Counted from the stretch's first letter, positions 16,723 to 25,860 are shown. The stretch is DNA of 64,000 nt from an uncultured Bacteroidales bacterium (GCA_934717185.1 CAKUYQ010000002.1:1-64000), one strand, 5' to 3'. Numbers and translations are program-made. The notes: generated from the sequence alone by a model not told the origin.

Positions 16723-16744
16723 AAAGGTGCGTTTTTTGTAGCAT

Positions 16745-16752
16745 CAAAGATA
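16745..16752 (-). promoter_or_regulatory. -7 box of rdgB-recO
   Basis: The minus strand reads TATCTTTG, a perfect TAnnTTTG, 22 bases upstream of the rdgB ATG. No clear TTTG is seen at the right distance upstream. It is part of a divergent promoter pair with the S41 protease gene. Confidence 0.6.
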
Positions 16753-16794
16753 CAATTTAATTGTTTACATTGAGGAGGTTTGCAGGTAAAATTC

Positions 16795-16802
16795 TATCTT
16801 TG
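16795..16802 (+). promoter_or_regulatory. -7 box of the S41 protease gene
   Basis: The plus strand reads TATCTTTG, a perfect TAnnTTTG, 62 bases before the ATG at 16865. It lies back-to-back with the rdgB box at 16745-16752. Confidence 0.6.
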
Positions 16803-16864
16803 TAATGATAATTGCAAACCCGATGAGTTATGCATATTACATTATATTTTAAACAACAGAGTAG

Positions 16865-18472
16865 ATGAGAAGATTTGTTTTTTTTGTTTCAACTGTACTG
16901 CTTGCATGTGCAGGCGGGAGTCTGAATGCGCAGTCACAGGAGTTTAACACAGGTAAAAGCCTTGAGATACAATATAATATATTAAAAGTTCTCCAGAACA
17001 ATTATGTAGATACGGTAAAGATAGACAAATTGGTAACAAGGGGTATAAACGCCATGTTGGAGAGTTTGGACCCATACACCAACTACATTCCCGAGGAGGA
17101 GGATGAGAATCTTGAGTTCCTTACAACCGGTATCTACGGCGGCATAGGCTCCCTCATTAAGAAGATAGACTCGCTTGGTGTTCAGGTTTCACAGCCGTAC
17201 ATGAACTCACCCGCAACCAAGGCAGGTCTTGAACCGGGAGATATAATCCTAAAAATCAACGGAGAGGATACAAAACCTATGTCTGCAGATGTAGCCAGTG
17301 CAAAGATGAAAGGGGAACCCGGCTCAACCGTAAAGTTTGAGGTAAAGAAGGGGCGAACAGGAGAGGTTAAGGAGTATAAGATTGTACGTGAGAGGATTAA
17401 AGTTCCCGACGTATCGTACAGCGGGCTTTACAAAGGGGATATTGGCTATATAAGGATGGACAGTTTCTCTGTTGGGGGAGCGAACGAGGTTAAAAGTGCT
17501 CTGTTGAATCTTAAGGAGCAGGGGGCAAAGAGGATTATTTTGGACCTTAGAGGCAATGGAGGCGGTGTTATGGATGAAGCCATAAACATTGTATCCCTGT
17601 TTGTTCCGGCAGGCACAACGGTAATGTCTTCTAAAGGAAAAAGCCCCGAATCTATAATGACATACAAGACCAAAGAGGAGCCTGTTGACACTCTCATTCC
17701 GCTTACTGTTATGATAAACTCCGGCTCTGCATCTTCATCCGAGATTTTGGCCGGAGCCGTTCAGGATTTGGACAGGGGACTTATAGTTGGAACCCGTTCG
17801 TTTGGAAAAGGCCTTATTCAGGGATTTAAAAGCGTTGGATACAATGGACAGTTAAAATACACTGTTGCAAAATATTATACCCCAAGCGGAAGATGTGTTC
17901 AGGCATTGGATTACAGCCACAGGAACGAGGACGGAAGCGTAGGTTATGTTCCCGATTCCCTTATAAAACCATTTAAAACGCTTAAGGGCAGAACAGTATA
18001 TGACGGTGGAGGTATTACCCCCGATTCTGTTCTAACAGCAATATCGTACAGCCGCCCTGTTATTGCATTGGCCTACAGTGATATACTTAACGATTATGCT
18101 ATAAAGTATTATATATCTCACAACTCAATAGCAAGCCCTTTGGATTTTAAGCTCACCGACAAAGAGTATGCAGATTTTGTACAATATGCGGCCGAGCGCA
18201 GCTTCGACAGCAGAAGCGGTGCGGAGGTGATGATAGACCAGATGATTGCTGCAGCAAAAGCAGACAAACTCTATGAGTTGAATAAAGCTGAATTTGATGC
18301 ACTTGAGAAGAAGCTCAAATTAAGCAAATTGGAGATGCTTAACGTTAAAAGGGAGGAGATACAGCCACTGCTCGAAGAGGCGATAATAGAAAAATATTAT
18401 TTCACATGGGGGCGTGTGCGTAAAGCTGTGCAGACAGATCCGCAATTGGAAAAGACTGCAGAGATAATGTAA
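16865..18472 (+). CDS. Carboxy-terminal processing protease, S41 family
   Basis: 535 residues with an N-terminal signal peptide (FFVSTVLLACAGGSLNAQ). A PDZ domain covers about 90-180 (LGVQVSQPYMNSPATKAGLEPGD). The protease domain contains the nucleophile in MINSGSASSSEILAGA, and RSFGKGLIQG supplies the catalytic lysine. The helical C-terminal portion is typical of Bacteroidota CtpA. It is a periplasmic serine protease that trims or degrades proteins from the C-terminus. It is monocistronic, transcribed away from rdgB. Confidence 0.94.
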   Translation: MRRFVFFVSTVLLACAGGSLNAQSQEFNTGKSLEIQYNILKVLQNNYVDTVKIDKLVTRGINAMLESLDPYTNYIPEEEDENLEFLTTGIYGGIGSLIKKIDSLGVQVSQPYMNSPATKAGLEPGDIILKINGEDTKPMSADVASAKMKGEPGSTVKFEVKKGRTGEVKEYKIVRERIKVPDVSYSGLYKGDIGYIRMDSFSVGGANEVKSALLNLKEQGAKRIILDLRGNGGGVMDEAINIVSLFVPAGTTVMSSKGKSPESIMTYKTKEEPVDTLIPLTVMINSGSASSSEILAGAVQDLDRGLIVGTRSFGKGLIQGFKSVGYNGQLKYTVAKYYTPSGRCVQALDYSHRNEDGSVGYVPDSLIKPFKTLKGRTVYDGGGITPDSVLTAISYSRPVIALAYSDILNDYAIKYYISHNSIASPLDFKLTDKEYADFVQYAAERSFDSRSGAEVMIDQMIAAAKADKLYELNKAEFDALEKKLKLSKLEMLNVKREEIQPLLEEAIIEKYYFTWGRVRKAVQTDPQLEKTAEIM

Positions 18473-18510
18473 ATATAAACAGGTGGTTTTCTGCTCACTT
18501 TTCCAACAGC

Positions 18511-18849
18511 CTATTTCTCCATGTTTGGATTCTGATTCTTGTAACGCTCAAGATGTTTGGGATTTGCAGGGAACCAACCTTTCTCTACGCGTTTTTTCTG
18601 CTGGAACAGCTCTAAGATAGACCAGAAACAGGAAAAAGCCGTAACGCCAAAAATTGTTGAACATATTATCTCCCTTATTAATACAGAGAGTACAAGGAAG
18701 AGTATGCCTGCAGCGGCAAAAGCCCACCAACATTTTGTTCCAAAATAGTATTCGCCCTTTATTACTAATGGGTGAAAGAGCCCTATAATCAAAAAAGTTG
18801 CAATACCTATAACGAGTCCTAAAAGGTTGTAATAAGATAAAAATTCCAT
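18511..18849 (-). CDS. DUF4491 small membrane protein
   Basis: 112 residues with three hydrophobic segments (LLGLVIGIATFLIIGLFHPL, WAFAAAGILFLVLSVLI, STIFGVTAFSCFWSI) and a basic tail ending in WFPANPKHLERYK. HPLVIKGEYYFGTKCWW is what I remember as DUF4491, a family almost limited to Bacteroidota with no known function. The ATG at 18849 gives the usual short N-terminus; a GTG three codons upstream (18858) is possible. Confidence 0.8.
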   Translation of the reverse strand: MEFLSYYNLLGLVIGIATFLIIGLFHPLVIKGEYYFGTKCWWAFAAAGILFLVLSVLIREIICSTIFGVTAFSCFWSILELFQQKKRVEKGWFPANPKHLERYKNQNPNMEK

Positions 18850-18925
18850 AAGGTGCACTATGTTTGTCTAATGACAATTCGTTTTGCAAAAATAACGTTA
18901 CTTTTCGCTAAACGCAAATGATTAT

Positions 18926-19001
18926 TTGGCGTTAGCGTTAGCCCTCTTTACTCTCTTTACCCTCTATACCCTCCATACACTAAAAAAGCCAATGCCAAAG
19001 C
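18926..19001. repeat. Hexamer/pyrimidine composite repeat upstream of the TonB receptor
   Basis: TTGGCGTTAGCGTTAGC hexamers are followed by CCTCTTTACTCTCTTTACCC and similar pyrimidine units, then AAAAAAGCCAATGCCAAAGC. This is a compact copy of the composite repeat in the space between two divergent genes. The rest of the 18.85-19.07 kb gap shows no clear promoter; TTTCTTTGC at about 19045 is the nearest thing to a -7 box. Confidence 0.75.
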
Positions 19002-19069
19002 ATACTAACTACAAATAGTGATTGCGCCGTATTGCCATTTCCTTTTTCTTTGCGTTCAAATTTGTTTGA

Positions 19070-21406
19070 ATGAGAAGATTATATATATACATCTTTGTTT
19101 GCACATCATTTTTGTGCAAAAACATATTGGCAGTTGCATCTGAGCATGATTTTAAGTGGGATGACAACACCGTGGCAGCAGACACTCTTAGAACTTACAG
19201 AATGGAAGAGGTTGTCATTACCGGTTCATCTAAGGAGACAAACGACCTTAAATCACTGCCCGGTTCTGTATCTGTGGTAACGCCACAAGTTATTGCCAAC
19301 AGGCAGATTTCATCTATAAAGGATCTTACTTCATTTGTTCCAAACTTTTATATGCCGGATTACGGTTCAAAGCTTACATCTGCCGTTTACATAAGGGGAA
19401 TAGGGGCACGCAGCAGCGGACAGTCTGTTGGCCTGTATGTAGACAATGTGCCATATATAGATAAAAGTTCTTTTGACTTTGAGTTTACGGATATTGCCGG
19501 CATTGAGGTGTTAAGAGGACCGCAGGGAACTCTTTACGGCAGAAATGCAATGGGTGGGATAATAAATATAAGCACACTCTCTCCACTTACAAGCAGGGGA
19601 ACAAAGCTTTCATTTTCATACGGTTCGTATAATCTAATGGATATAAAATTCTCGCACTACGGCAGCAGAAATGCAAATTTAGGTTATGCTGTAAGCGGAT
19701 TCTACAACAGAGGAGATGGCTTCTTTAAGAACGAATATACCGGAAAGAGGATAGACAACGAGGAGAGCTACGGCGGACGCGTAAGATTGGTATGGAAGAT
19801 GGGAGAGAATTGGCAAGCTTCATACTCTTTTGCAGCTGAGCATACGGATCAGGGGGCATTCCCATATGGGTTGTACAACCCGCAAACCAAGAAGATAGCT
19901 AATGTTAACATAAATGATGAATCATCTTACAGGAGAGAATTGTTGAGCAATAACCTCACTTTTGAATACCGCAAAAGGGATCTGCTTTTCACCTCTACAA
20001 CCGGTTACCTGTATCTGAGGGACGGTATGAGGATGGATCAGGATTTTTCTCCAAAGTCTATATTCACACTACAACAGAAACAGAGACAGAATGCAGCAAG
20101 TCAGGAATTTACATTAAAGAATTTGTCGGGAAGCAGATACAGATGGTCATTTGGATTGTATGGTTTTTATGACAGGATGACCGTTGAGGCTCCGGTTGTC
20201 TTTAAGGAGGATGGCGTTAAGGGGGTACTTCAGCCTCTGTTTGACAACCTTAAAAAGGCATATCCTAAGATGCCATCTCTTACCGTTACAGACGAGGCGT
20301 TGGAGATTCCGGGAGATTTTAAGACGCCTTCTTACGGTGTTGCTGCATACCACCAGTCTACATACAATGATCTTTTTGTAAAGGGTTTGTCTGTAACTGC
20401 CGGGATAAGACTGGATTACGAGAAGCAGAGAATGGATTACAACTCTGCTGCAAAGATGCACCTTAGCATGACAATGCCTCCAATGATGCCCCGGCCTGTT
20501 GATATAAGCAACAGATATGATGAGTCTGTTATTGATGAGTCTGTGTCTCAGGATTATTGGAAAACACAGCTTAAGTTTGCCGTAAAGTATGAGATCTCTC
20601 GGGAAGCGTATGTTTATCTTTCTGCTGCACAGGGGTATAAAGCGGGGGGATATAATGTGCAGATGTCTGCGGATATAATGCAGGGTAGAATGCAGTACGA
20701 TATTATGAATGCCTTTAAGCAGATGATGCCGGGGGTGGATATTGCCGAGCCGGGCAAGATACAGGATGCAATGAGCTATAAGCCGGAATCGAGTTGGAAC
20801 TATGAGGGCGGTTTTAAAGGTGAGTTTGCAGATGGCAGAGTGGCGGTTGAAGGGGCTCTGTTCTACATGGATGTGAATGATGTTCAGATTACACAATTTG
20901 TAAATAGCGGCAACGGTCGTATATTGAGCAATGCAGGCAGGGCGGAGAGTTACGGTGCGGAATTATCTTTAAGAGGCATTGTATGTGAATCTGTTACGGC
21001 AGATGTAAACTACGGCTACACTCATGCTACATTCAAGGATTACAACAACGGCAAAGAGGATTACAAAGGGAACTTTATTCCATATACTCCAAGGCATACT
21101 TTGAGTGTGGGGATGCATTATTCAAAATTGCTTGCAGGCAGTTGGTTAGATCAAGTGTTTGCATCTGTGCAACTTAACGGTGCTGGAAAAATCTATTGGA
21201 ATGAAGCGAATGATATAGCACAGGATTTTTACTCAACTCTCAATGCTAACATTGGGGTGCGAAAGGAGTCTGTTACATTAAGCATCTGGGGCAGGAACCT
21301 CACAGACACAGATTTTGCTGCTTTCTATTTTGAGTCGTTTGGCAACAAGTTCATGCAGAGGGGGAAACCTGTATGCATAGGCGCCAAACTTTCTCTCAGA
21401 TTCTAA
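19070..21406 (+). CDS. TonB-dependent outer-membrane receptor
   Basis: 778 residues: a signal peptide, a TonB-box-like stretch (RMEEVVITGS near 45), a plug domain (SVSVVTPQVIANRQISSIKDL to LRGPQGTLYGRNAMGGIINI), then a beta-barrel ending in aromatic F (GAKLSLRF). It lacks the carboxypeptidase-like N-terminal domain of SusC proteins and has no SusD partner, so it more likely imports an iron chelate, cobalamin or similar small ligand. The substrate cannot be read from sequence. It is monocistronic, with composite repeats on both sides. Confidence 0.92.
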   Translation: MRRLYIYIFVCTSFLCKNILAVASEHDFKWDDNTVAADTLRTYRMEEVVITGSSKETNDLKSLPGSVSVVTPQVIANRQISSIKDLTSFVPNFYMPDYGSKLTSAVYIRGIGARSSGQSVGLYVDNVPYIDKSSFDFEFTDIAGIEVLRGPQGTLYGRNAMGGIINISTLSPLTSRGTKLSFSYGSYNLMDIKFSHYGSRNANLGYAVSGFYNRGDGFFKNEYTGKRIDNEESYGGRVRLVWKMGENWQASYSFAAEHTDQGAFPYGLYNPQTKKIANVNINDESSYRRELLSNNLTFEYRKRDLLFTSTTGYLYLRDGMRMDQDFSPKSIFTLQQKQRQNAASQEFTLKNLSGSRYRWSFGLYGFYDRMTVEAPVVFKEDGVKGVLQPLFDNLKKAYPKMPSLTVTDEALEIPGDFKTPSYGVAAYHQSTYNDLFVKGLSVTAGIRLDYEKQRMDYNSAAKMHLSMTMPPMMPRPVDISNRYDESVIDESVSQDYWKTQLKFAVKYEISREAYVYLSAAQGYKAGGYNVQMSADIMQGRMQYDIMNAFKQMMPGVDIAEPGKIQDAMSYKPESSWNYEGGFKGEFADGRVAVEGALFYMDVNDVQITQFVNSGNGRILSNAGRAESYGAELSLRGIVCESVTADVNYGYTHATFKDYNNGKEDYKGNFIPYTPRHTLSVGMHYSKLLAGSWLDQVFASVQLNGAGKIYWNEANDIAQDFYSTLNANIGVRKESVTLSIWGRNLTDTDFAAFYFESFGNKFMQRGKPVCIGAKLSLRF

Positions 21407-21407
21407 G

Positions 21408-21475
21408 CGTTGGCATTGGCGTTGGCGGTTTTTAAGGGTAAAGAGAGTAAAGAGAGTAGAGAAAGCCAAGGCTAA
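21408..21475. repeat. Hexamer/purine composite repeat between convergent genes
   Basis: GCGTTGGCATTGGCGTTGGC begins two bases after the TonB receptor stop, followed by a purine tract (GGGTAAAGAGAGTAAAGAG) and AAAGCCAAGGCTAA. It fills nearly the whole gap to the U32 gene stop. It may serve as a shared 3' end for two convergent transcripts. Confidence 0.75.
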
Positions 21476-21481
21476 TATCGG

Positions 21482-22711
21482 TTATTCAAACAGGTAAAGC
21501 TTATCAGACCGTCTCAACTTCTCCGCTACAGGAATAGAACAGTATTCTCCCTTTACAGCCTTGTCCGTCTCCTTTAAATCTACCCTTATCTCGTTTACCT
21601 TTAGCTCAATAACACCGGTAGACGGGCCTATAATCAACACATTGTTCCCTTTGCATAGTTCGCCGCTCTCTATAAGAACCTCGGCAACACCTATGTTGCT
21701 AAAGTAATTGGTTATCTTGCCTATATAAACCTTCTTTTTTGTGGCTTTACTGCCATACACCTCACTCCACTGTCCAAGCCTTGCCCCTTGATAGTAGCCA
21801 TCCCAAAAGCCTCTGTTGAATACTTCAGACAGCTCAGCTTTGAGCGAGGATGCCATCTCCTGCGAGAAGGTACCGTTTTCAACCGCTGTAATTGCTGTCT
21901 TGTATGCGTGTGATGCCTTCTTTACATACTCTGCACTTCTTGCCCTTCCCTCTATCTTAAAGACAGACACTCCGGCATCTGCCATCTTGTCTATGAACTC
22001 TATGGTACAGAGATCCTTTGGAGACATTATATATTTGTTGTCTATCTCCAATTCATTACCGGTTTCAAGATCTGTAACCTTGTATCCTCTTCTACAGAGC
22101 TGATAACATGAACCTCTGTTTGCCGATGCGTTATACTCATGCAGGCTAAGATAACATTTGCCCGATATTGCCATACAGAGCGCTCCATGGCAGAACATCT
22201 CCAACTGTACCAACTCTCCGCCCGGGCCCTTTATCTGCTCTCTCTCTATCCCTTCGCTTATCTCCTTTACCTGCGGCAGGGTAAGCTCTCTTGAGAGCAC
22301 CATTACATCTGCAAACTGCGAATAGAACTTTACCGCCTCAAAATTGGAAACATTCAGCTGTGTTGATATATGCACCTCAACTCCAATCTCCCGAGCATAC
22401 GTTATTACAGCCATATCAGATGCTATTACAGCGGTAACTCCGGCCTCCTTTGCATACCGCAGCGCCTGTTTCATTGGCTCTATATCTGCGTTATAGATTA
22501 CAATGTTGAGTGTGAGATATGTACGAACATTGTGCTCGTTACATATCTCAACTATCTTTTTAATGTCATCCGGCTTAAAGTTGTTTGCCGAGTGAGAGCG
22601 CATGTTAAGCTCCCCTACACCAAAATATATTGAATCGGCTCCACCTTGAATTGCCCCCATGAGCGATTCAAAGTTTCCGGCAGGAGCCATTATCTCATGT
22701 TTCCTCTTCAA
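21482..22711 (-). CDS. U32-family peptidase-like protein (tRNA/rRNA hydroxylation type)
   Basis: 409 residues. Begins EIMAPAGNFESLMGAIQGGADSIYFG, the TIM-barrel start of the U32 family. MFCHGALCMAISGKCYLS followed by NRGSCYQLCRRGY supplies the conserved cysteines thought to bind an iron-sulfur cluster. Related E. coli proteins (TrhP, RlhA) install 5-hydroxyuridine or 5-hydroxycytidine in RNA with prephenate; which target applies here is not clear. The reading frame opens with TTG at 22711. The first ATG (22690) would remove part of the first strand, so TTG is favoured. Confidence 0.85.
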   Translation of the reverse strand: MKRKHEIMAPAGNFESLMGAIQGGADSIYFGVGELNMRSHSANNFKPDDIKKIVEICNEHNVRTYLTLNIVIYNADIEPMKQALRYAKEAGVTAVIASDMAVITYAREIGVEVHISTQLNVSNFEAVKFYSQFADVMVLSRELTLPQVKEISEGIEREQIKGPGGELVQLEMFCHGALCMAISGKCYLSLHEYNASANRGSCYQLCRRGYKVTDLETGNELEIDNKYIMSPKDLCTIEFIDKMADAGVSVFKIEGRARSAEYVKKASHAYKTAITAVENGTFSQEMASSLKAELSEVFNRGFWDGYYQGARLGQWSEVYGSKATKKKVYIGKITNYFSNIGVAEVLIESGELCKGNNVLIIGPSTGVIELKVNEIRVDLKETDKAVKGEYCSIPVAEKLRRSDKLYLFE

Positions 22712-22771
22712 AATAAAAAAATTAGATGTTCCTAAAAATCTACAAAAATACTGGCAGCAGCTGCCTCAAAA

Positions 22772-22894
22772 AAAATTTCATTTAAAAGTGCAAATGCAAG
22801 ACTTGCGAAATTGCTAAACACCGGAGTTTACTTAAGGTAAATGAGGATTTTAGCAATGAGCGTAACGCAGCAGTTGCCTTTTAAATGGAATTTT
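22772..22894 (+). repeat. Covarying palindromic element, copy 2
   Basis: Outer arms AAAATTTCATTTAAAAG (22772-22788) and CTTTTAAATGGAATTTT (22878-22894) pair over 17 positions with one G-U. The middle arms ATTGCTAAA and TTTAGCAAT are perfectly complementary, and an inner hairpin has TTTAC/GTAAA. Conserved blocks ACACCGGAG, TGAGGATT and GAGCGTAACGCAGCAGTTGCC match copy 1, whose arms have different letters. It overlaps the stop codon of the GT9 gene; on that gene's strand the stem is followed by eight T, so it could terminate transcription. Confidence 0.82.
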
Positions 22895-23993
22895 ACACTA
22901 TGTATCCCTCCAAAATCTTCCCCTCCACCACCTCAGGCGTCACCGCAGACAAACATCCAAAGTCCCCAAACTTGCAAGGCTTGTTGCCGTAGATTGAACA
23001 TGGACGGCAAGGCATATCTGTCTGCAGTGCATCGCAAGGGTTCTGCATCCAACCGTAAAAACCTGCAGCAGGATGCGTTGCTCCCCATACGGAAACCACC
23101 TTTGTTCCTACAAAAGATGCAAGGTGCATGTTGGCCGAATCCATGCTGAGCATAACATCCAACTCATTCATCATAAGCAGTTCCTCTGCAAATTTAAACT
23201 TGCCTGCACAGGTAAATGTATTCTGGTATTTCTGCTCCCACCCCATTAACACTCTCTCCTCCTCTATACCGCCGCCAAACAGGAACACTTTGGTGTTAGG
23301 GTCTTTGCTCAAATCGTAAATAACCTGCTCCACAAACTTTTGAGGCCATCTTTTCCCGGCATGTTTTGCAAATGGTGCAATGCCAATCTTAAAACCGGGC
23401 ATCTTTATGTAGCCTGTAAGAGTTTCGTTCTGCAACTCCCCTCGCTGCGAACATAGCTCTGTAAGATATGCGGCTCGTCTTGCCTTTATCTCAGCCCTGA
23501 ATTTGTCATTCGGCTCTATGGAGGCAAAATTCAGATTCTCCAATCCGCACTTTACAAGCACATCTTCATACAGCCTGCCAACAGGTGCCAAAGATGTCAA
23601 CTCTTTGTCGGGAAGATGATTAACCAAAGCTCTCTTAGCCTTTCTGTTCTTGTTTATGGTTTTAAAGGGGATACCTCTGAGCCATAGGAAACTCTTTAGC
23701 AGCCGACTTCTTATAACGGAGTGCAGATCTGCAACAATGGTAGGGTTGAGTTTGGCAATCTGCCCGGCAATCCTCCACAGCCCTTTTACAGTGCCCTCTT
23801 TCTTAACATTCACGGGAAAGAAGTGCAGGTTGTTTATTCCGGCAAAAAGCGGCTCTGTAAATCCCTGCGACACCATTGTAAACCGCACATTAGGGTTCTT
23901 AAGGGCGTACTCTCTTACAAGCGGGGCCGATATGGCAATGTCTCCCAATGCAGACAATCTTATTATCACAATGTGAGGGGGATGATCTTTCAT
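22893..23993 (-). CDS. Glycosyltransferase family 9 (heptosyltransferase-like)
   Basis: 366 residues. IVIIRLSALGDIAISAPLVREY at the N-terminus, and GIAPFAKHAGKRWP, LSMDSANMHLASFVGTKVVSVWGATHP near the C-terminus, are GT9 signatures. GT9 enzymes transfer heptose or related sugars from ADP-sugar donors to lipopolysaccharide core on the inner-membrane cytoplasmic face. The start is 9 bases after the DUF4254 stop, so the two form an operon. The final coding bases overlap a palindromic repeat. Confidence 0.88.
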   Translation of the reverse strand: MKDHPPHIVIIRLSALGDIAISAPLVREYALKNPNVRFTMVSQGFTEPLFAGINNLHFFPVNVKKEGTVKGLWRIAGQIAKLNPTIVADLHSVIRSRLLKSFLWLRGIPFKTINKNRKAKRALVNHLPDKELTSLAPVGRLYEDVLVKCGLENLNFASIEPNDKFRAEIKARRAAYLTELCSQRGELQNETLTGYIKMPGFKIGIAPFAKHAGKRWPQKFVEQVIYDLSKDPNTKVFLFGGGIEEERVLMGWEQKYQNTFTCAGKFKFAEELLMMNELDVMLSMDSANMHLASFVGTKVVSVWGATHPAAGFYGWMQNPCDALQTDMPCRPCSIYGNKPCKFGDFGCLSAVTPEVVEGKILEGYIV

Positions 23994-24002
23994 GGCCTGT
24001 CT

Positions 24003-24611
24003 CTACTTCTGAGTTGCGTAAAGGACAGGATTGAGTGCAGGGTCGTTGTACATCTTCATCTGTTTGTAAACCTTCATGTATTTTCTCCCCTCTGCTATAT
24101 CTTTAAGCAGCTGATCTATAGCTATTGCAAGATCCTCTCTCTGAACCAAAAGCACCTCCAACTTCTTGCGGCACTGCGCTTTATGCTCGGGGCTTGCCTC
24201 TTTCCTCTCTGCCTCAACCTGCATGTGGTATATCTTAAGTGCCAAAATAGAGAGTCTGTCTATTGCCCACGCAGGGCTTTCGGTATTTATGGTTGCATCC
24301 TCCTTAACATCCACATCTCTATATTTTTCAAAGAAATAGCTGTCTATCCTCTCAACAAGATCTGTCCTGTCTTGATTGGATTTGTCTATCCTCCTTTTTA
24401 GTTTGAGAGCAGCAACGGGGTCAATCTCGGGGTCTCTTATTATATCCTCCAAATGCCACTGAACATCATCAATCCAGTTTTTAAGATACAGACACCACTC
24501 AATGGTCTGAGGTTCGTAAGGGTTGTTTATGGCAGCATCCACATCATCCGTCTCGTGATAAGCCTTTATGGCTTTATCAAAAATCCCATTACATAAAGTA
24601 CTAAAACTCAT
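24003..24611 (-). CDS. DUF4254 protein
   Basis: 202 residues, mainly helical and charged. NPYEPQTIEWCLYLKNWIDDVQWHLEDIIRDP and RRIDKSNQDRTDLVERID are what I remember of DUF4254, a Bacteroidota family that lies beside GT9 glycosyltransferase genes. No catalytic motif or signal peptide is visible. The function is unknown; the context suggests lipopolysaccharide core assembly. A copy of the 13-bp ATTTGTCGGGAAG motif lies about 36 bases upstream of the ATG. Confidence 0.8.
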   Translation of the reverse strand: MSFSTLCNGIFDKAIKAYHETDDVDAAINNPYEPQTIEWCLYLKNWIDDVQWHLEDIIRDPEIDPVAALKLKRRIDKSNQDRTDLVERIDSYFFEKYRDVDVKEDATINTESPAWAIDRLSILALKIYHMQVEAERKEASPEHKAQCRKKLEVLLVQREDLAIAIDQLLKDIAEGRKYMKVYKQMKMYNDPALNPVLYATQK

Positions 24612-24685
24612 TGTATTATAAAATTATTAGTTATTATCATTTTTTGCTTCCCGACAAATATTTCTCTTTCCTTCAAAATCTCTTT

Positions 24686-25687
24686 CTATTTGTCTCTATG
24701 CAGCATCTTGGCTGCGTATGCCCTAAGCTGCTGCTTCTGCTCCTCGCTCAAAGCAGTTGACTCCATCATATCAAGGGCCTTTTTACCGTACTCATCCACC
24801 GCGTTAAGAGCTTTCCTGTCCACTCCAAGATGTTGGTACATGGCTTTCATTTTGGAGATTTTAAAGTTATCCGCCTCAATATCTGCGCTGTTGAGTGCAG
24901 ATGACGGCATTGCTATAATCTTCTCCAACTCCTTTTTGTCTGCCCCTGTTGCCTCTTTCATCGCCTCTACGAGCAGCCATGTTTTTTTGTTGTTGAGTAT
25001 ATCTCCACCTATGTTCTTGCCAAACACCTCCGGATTACCAAAAGAGTCTAAATAGTCATCCATAATCTGGAACGCTATGCCAAGGTTGTAGGCATAATCG
25101 TACAGCATATTGCATACAGACTCATCAACACCTGCCAAAATTGCTCCCATCTTTGCAGAACAGGCTATGAGGACGCCTGTCTTAAGGCCTATCATCTTAA
25201 TGTACTCGTTCATTGAGATAGACCTCTCGTTCTCAAAGTTCATATCGTACTGCTGCCCCTCACATACCTCTATTGCAGTCTTGGTAAAGAGCTTCATTGC
25301 CGGATGTATATATGCCGGTTTAACATGAGAGAGCAGTTCGTATGCCTTAATGCTCATTACATCTCCGCTAAGGATGGCACTGTTAGCTCCCCACTTCTTG
25401 TGAACAGTCTCCTTACCTCTTCTGATTGAAGCATTATCCATTATATCATCATGGATAAGGGTAAAGGCATGAAACACCTCCAATGCCATTGCAGGATATA
25501 GCACACTGCGCTCTATCTTCTCATGGAACAGGTTGTAGGTCATAAGGCAGGTCATTGGTCTAAGCCTTTTGCCACCCATAGACAGCATATATTCAATAGG
25601 TTCATAAAGCTCTTTTGGAGGCTCATGAAGCTTCAACGAGAGAAATCCTTTCTCTATAATATCATTAAGTTCATCTAATCTGTACAT
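24686..25687 (-). CDS. Polyprenyl (farnesyl/geranylgeranyl-type) diphosphate synthase
   Basis: 333 residues. MLSMGGKRLRP binds the isopentenyl diphosphate, LIHDDIMDNA is the first aspartate-rich motif and FQIMDDYLDSFG the second. It elongates allylic diphosphates for quinones, carotenoids or undecaprenyl precursors; the residues before the first DDxxD suggest a short-to-medium product, but I would not fix the length. ATG at 25687 is preferred to a GTG two codons upstream. It is followed by DUF4254 and GT9 genes on the same strand. Confidence 0.92.
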   Translation of the reverse strand: MYRLDELNDIIEKGFLSLKLHEPPKELYEPIEYMLSMGGKRLRPMTCLMTYNLFHEKIERSVLYPAMALEVFHAFTLIHDDIMDNASIRRGKETVHKKWGANSAILSGDVMSIKAYELLSHVKPAYIHPAMKLFTKTAIEVCEGQQYDMNFENERSISMNEYIKMIGLKTGVLIACSAKMGAILAGVDESVCNMLYDYAYNLGIAFQIMDDYLDSFGNPEVFGKNIGGDILNNKKTWLLVEAMKEATGADKKELEKIIAMPSSALNSADIEADNFKISKMKAMYQHLGVDRKALNAVDEYGKKALDMMESTALSEEQKQQLRAYAAKMLHRDK

Positions 25688-25794
25688 TCTCACAGGAAAT
25701 TTTCACGAGTAATTTATCAAGCAAATATACTACAAAGAAATTAAAGTAATCTTAAAAAAATAACTTGGTAAGATTTAATTAATTTTTTTTACTA

Positions 25795-25835
25795 TATCTT
25801 TGTTAATTCGCGAAAAATACCTACTTCCCCCCCCC
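25795..25835 (+). promoter_or_regulatory. -7 box and C9 tract in the leader of the outer-membrane barrel gene
   Basis: TATCTTTG (25795-25802) matches TAnnTTTG. A run of nine C (25827-25835) follows within the expected leader, about 11 bases before GGAGGAG (25846-25852), an unusually strong Shine-Dalgarno for this phylum, and the ATG at 25861. Length changes in the tract would alter the leader without touching the protein. Confidence 0.6.
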
Positions 25836-25860
25836 GAAAATTAATTGGAGGAGACTCAAT

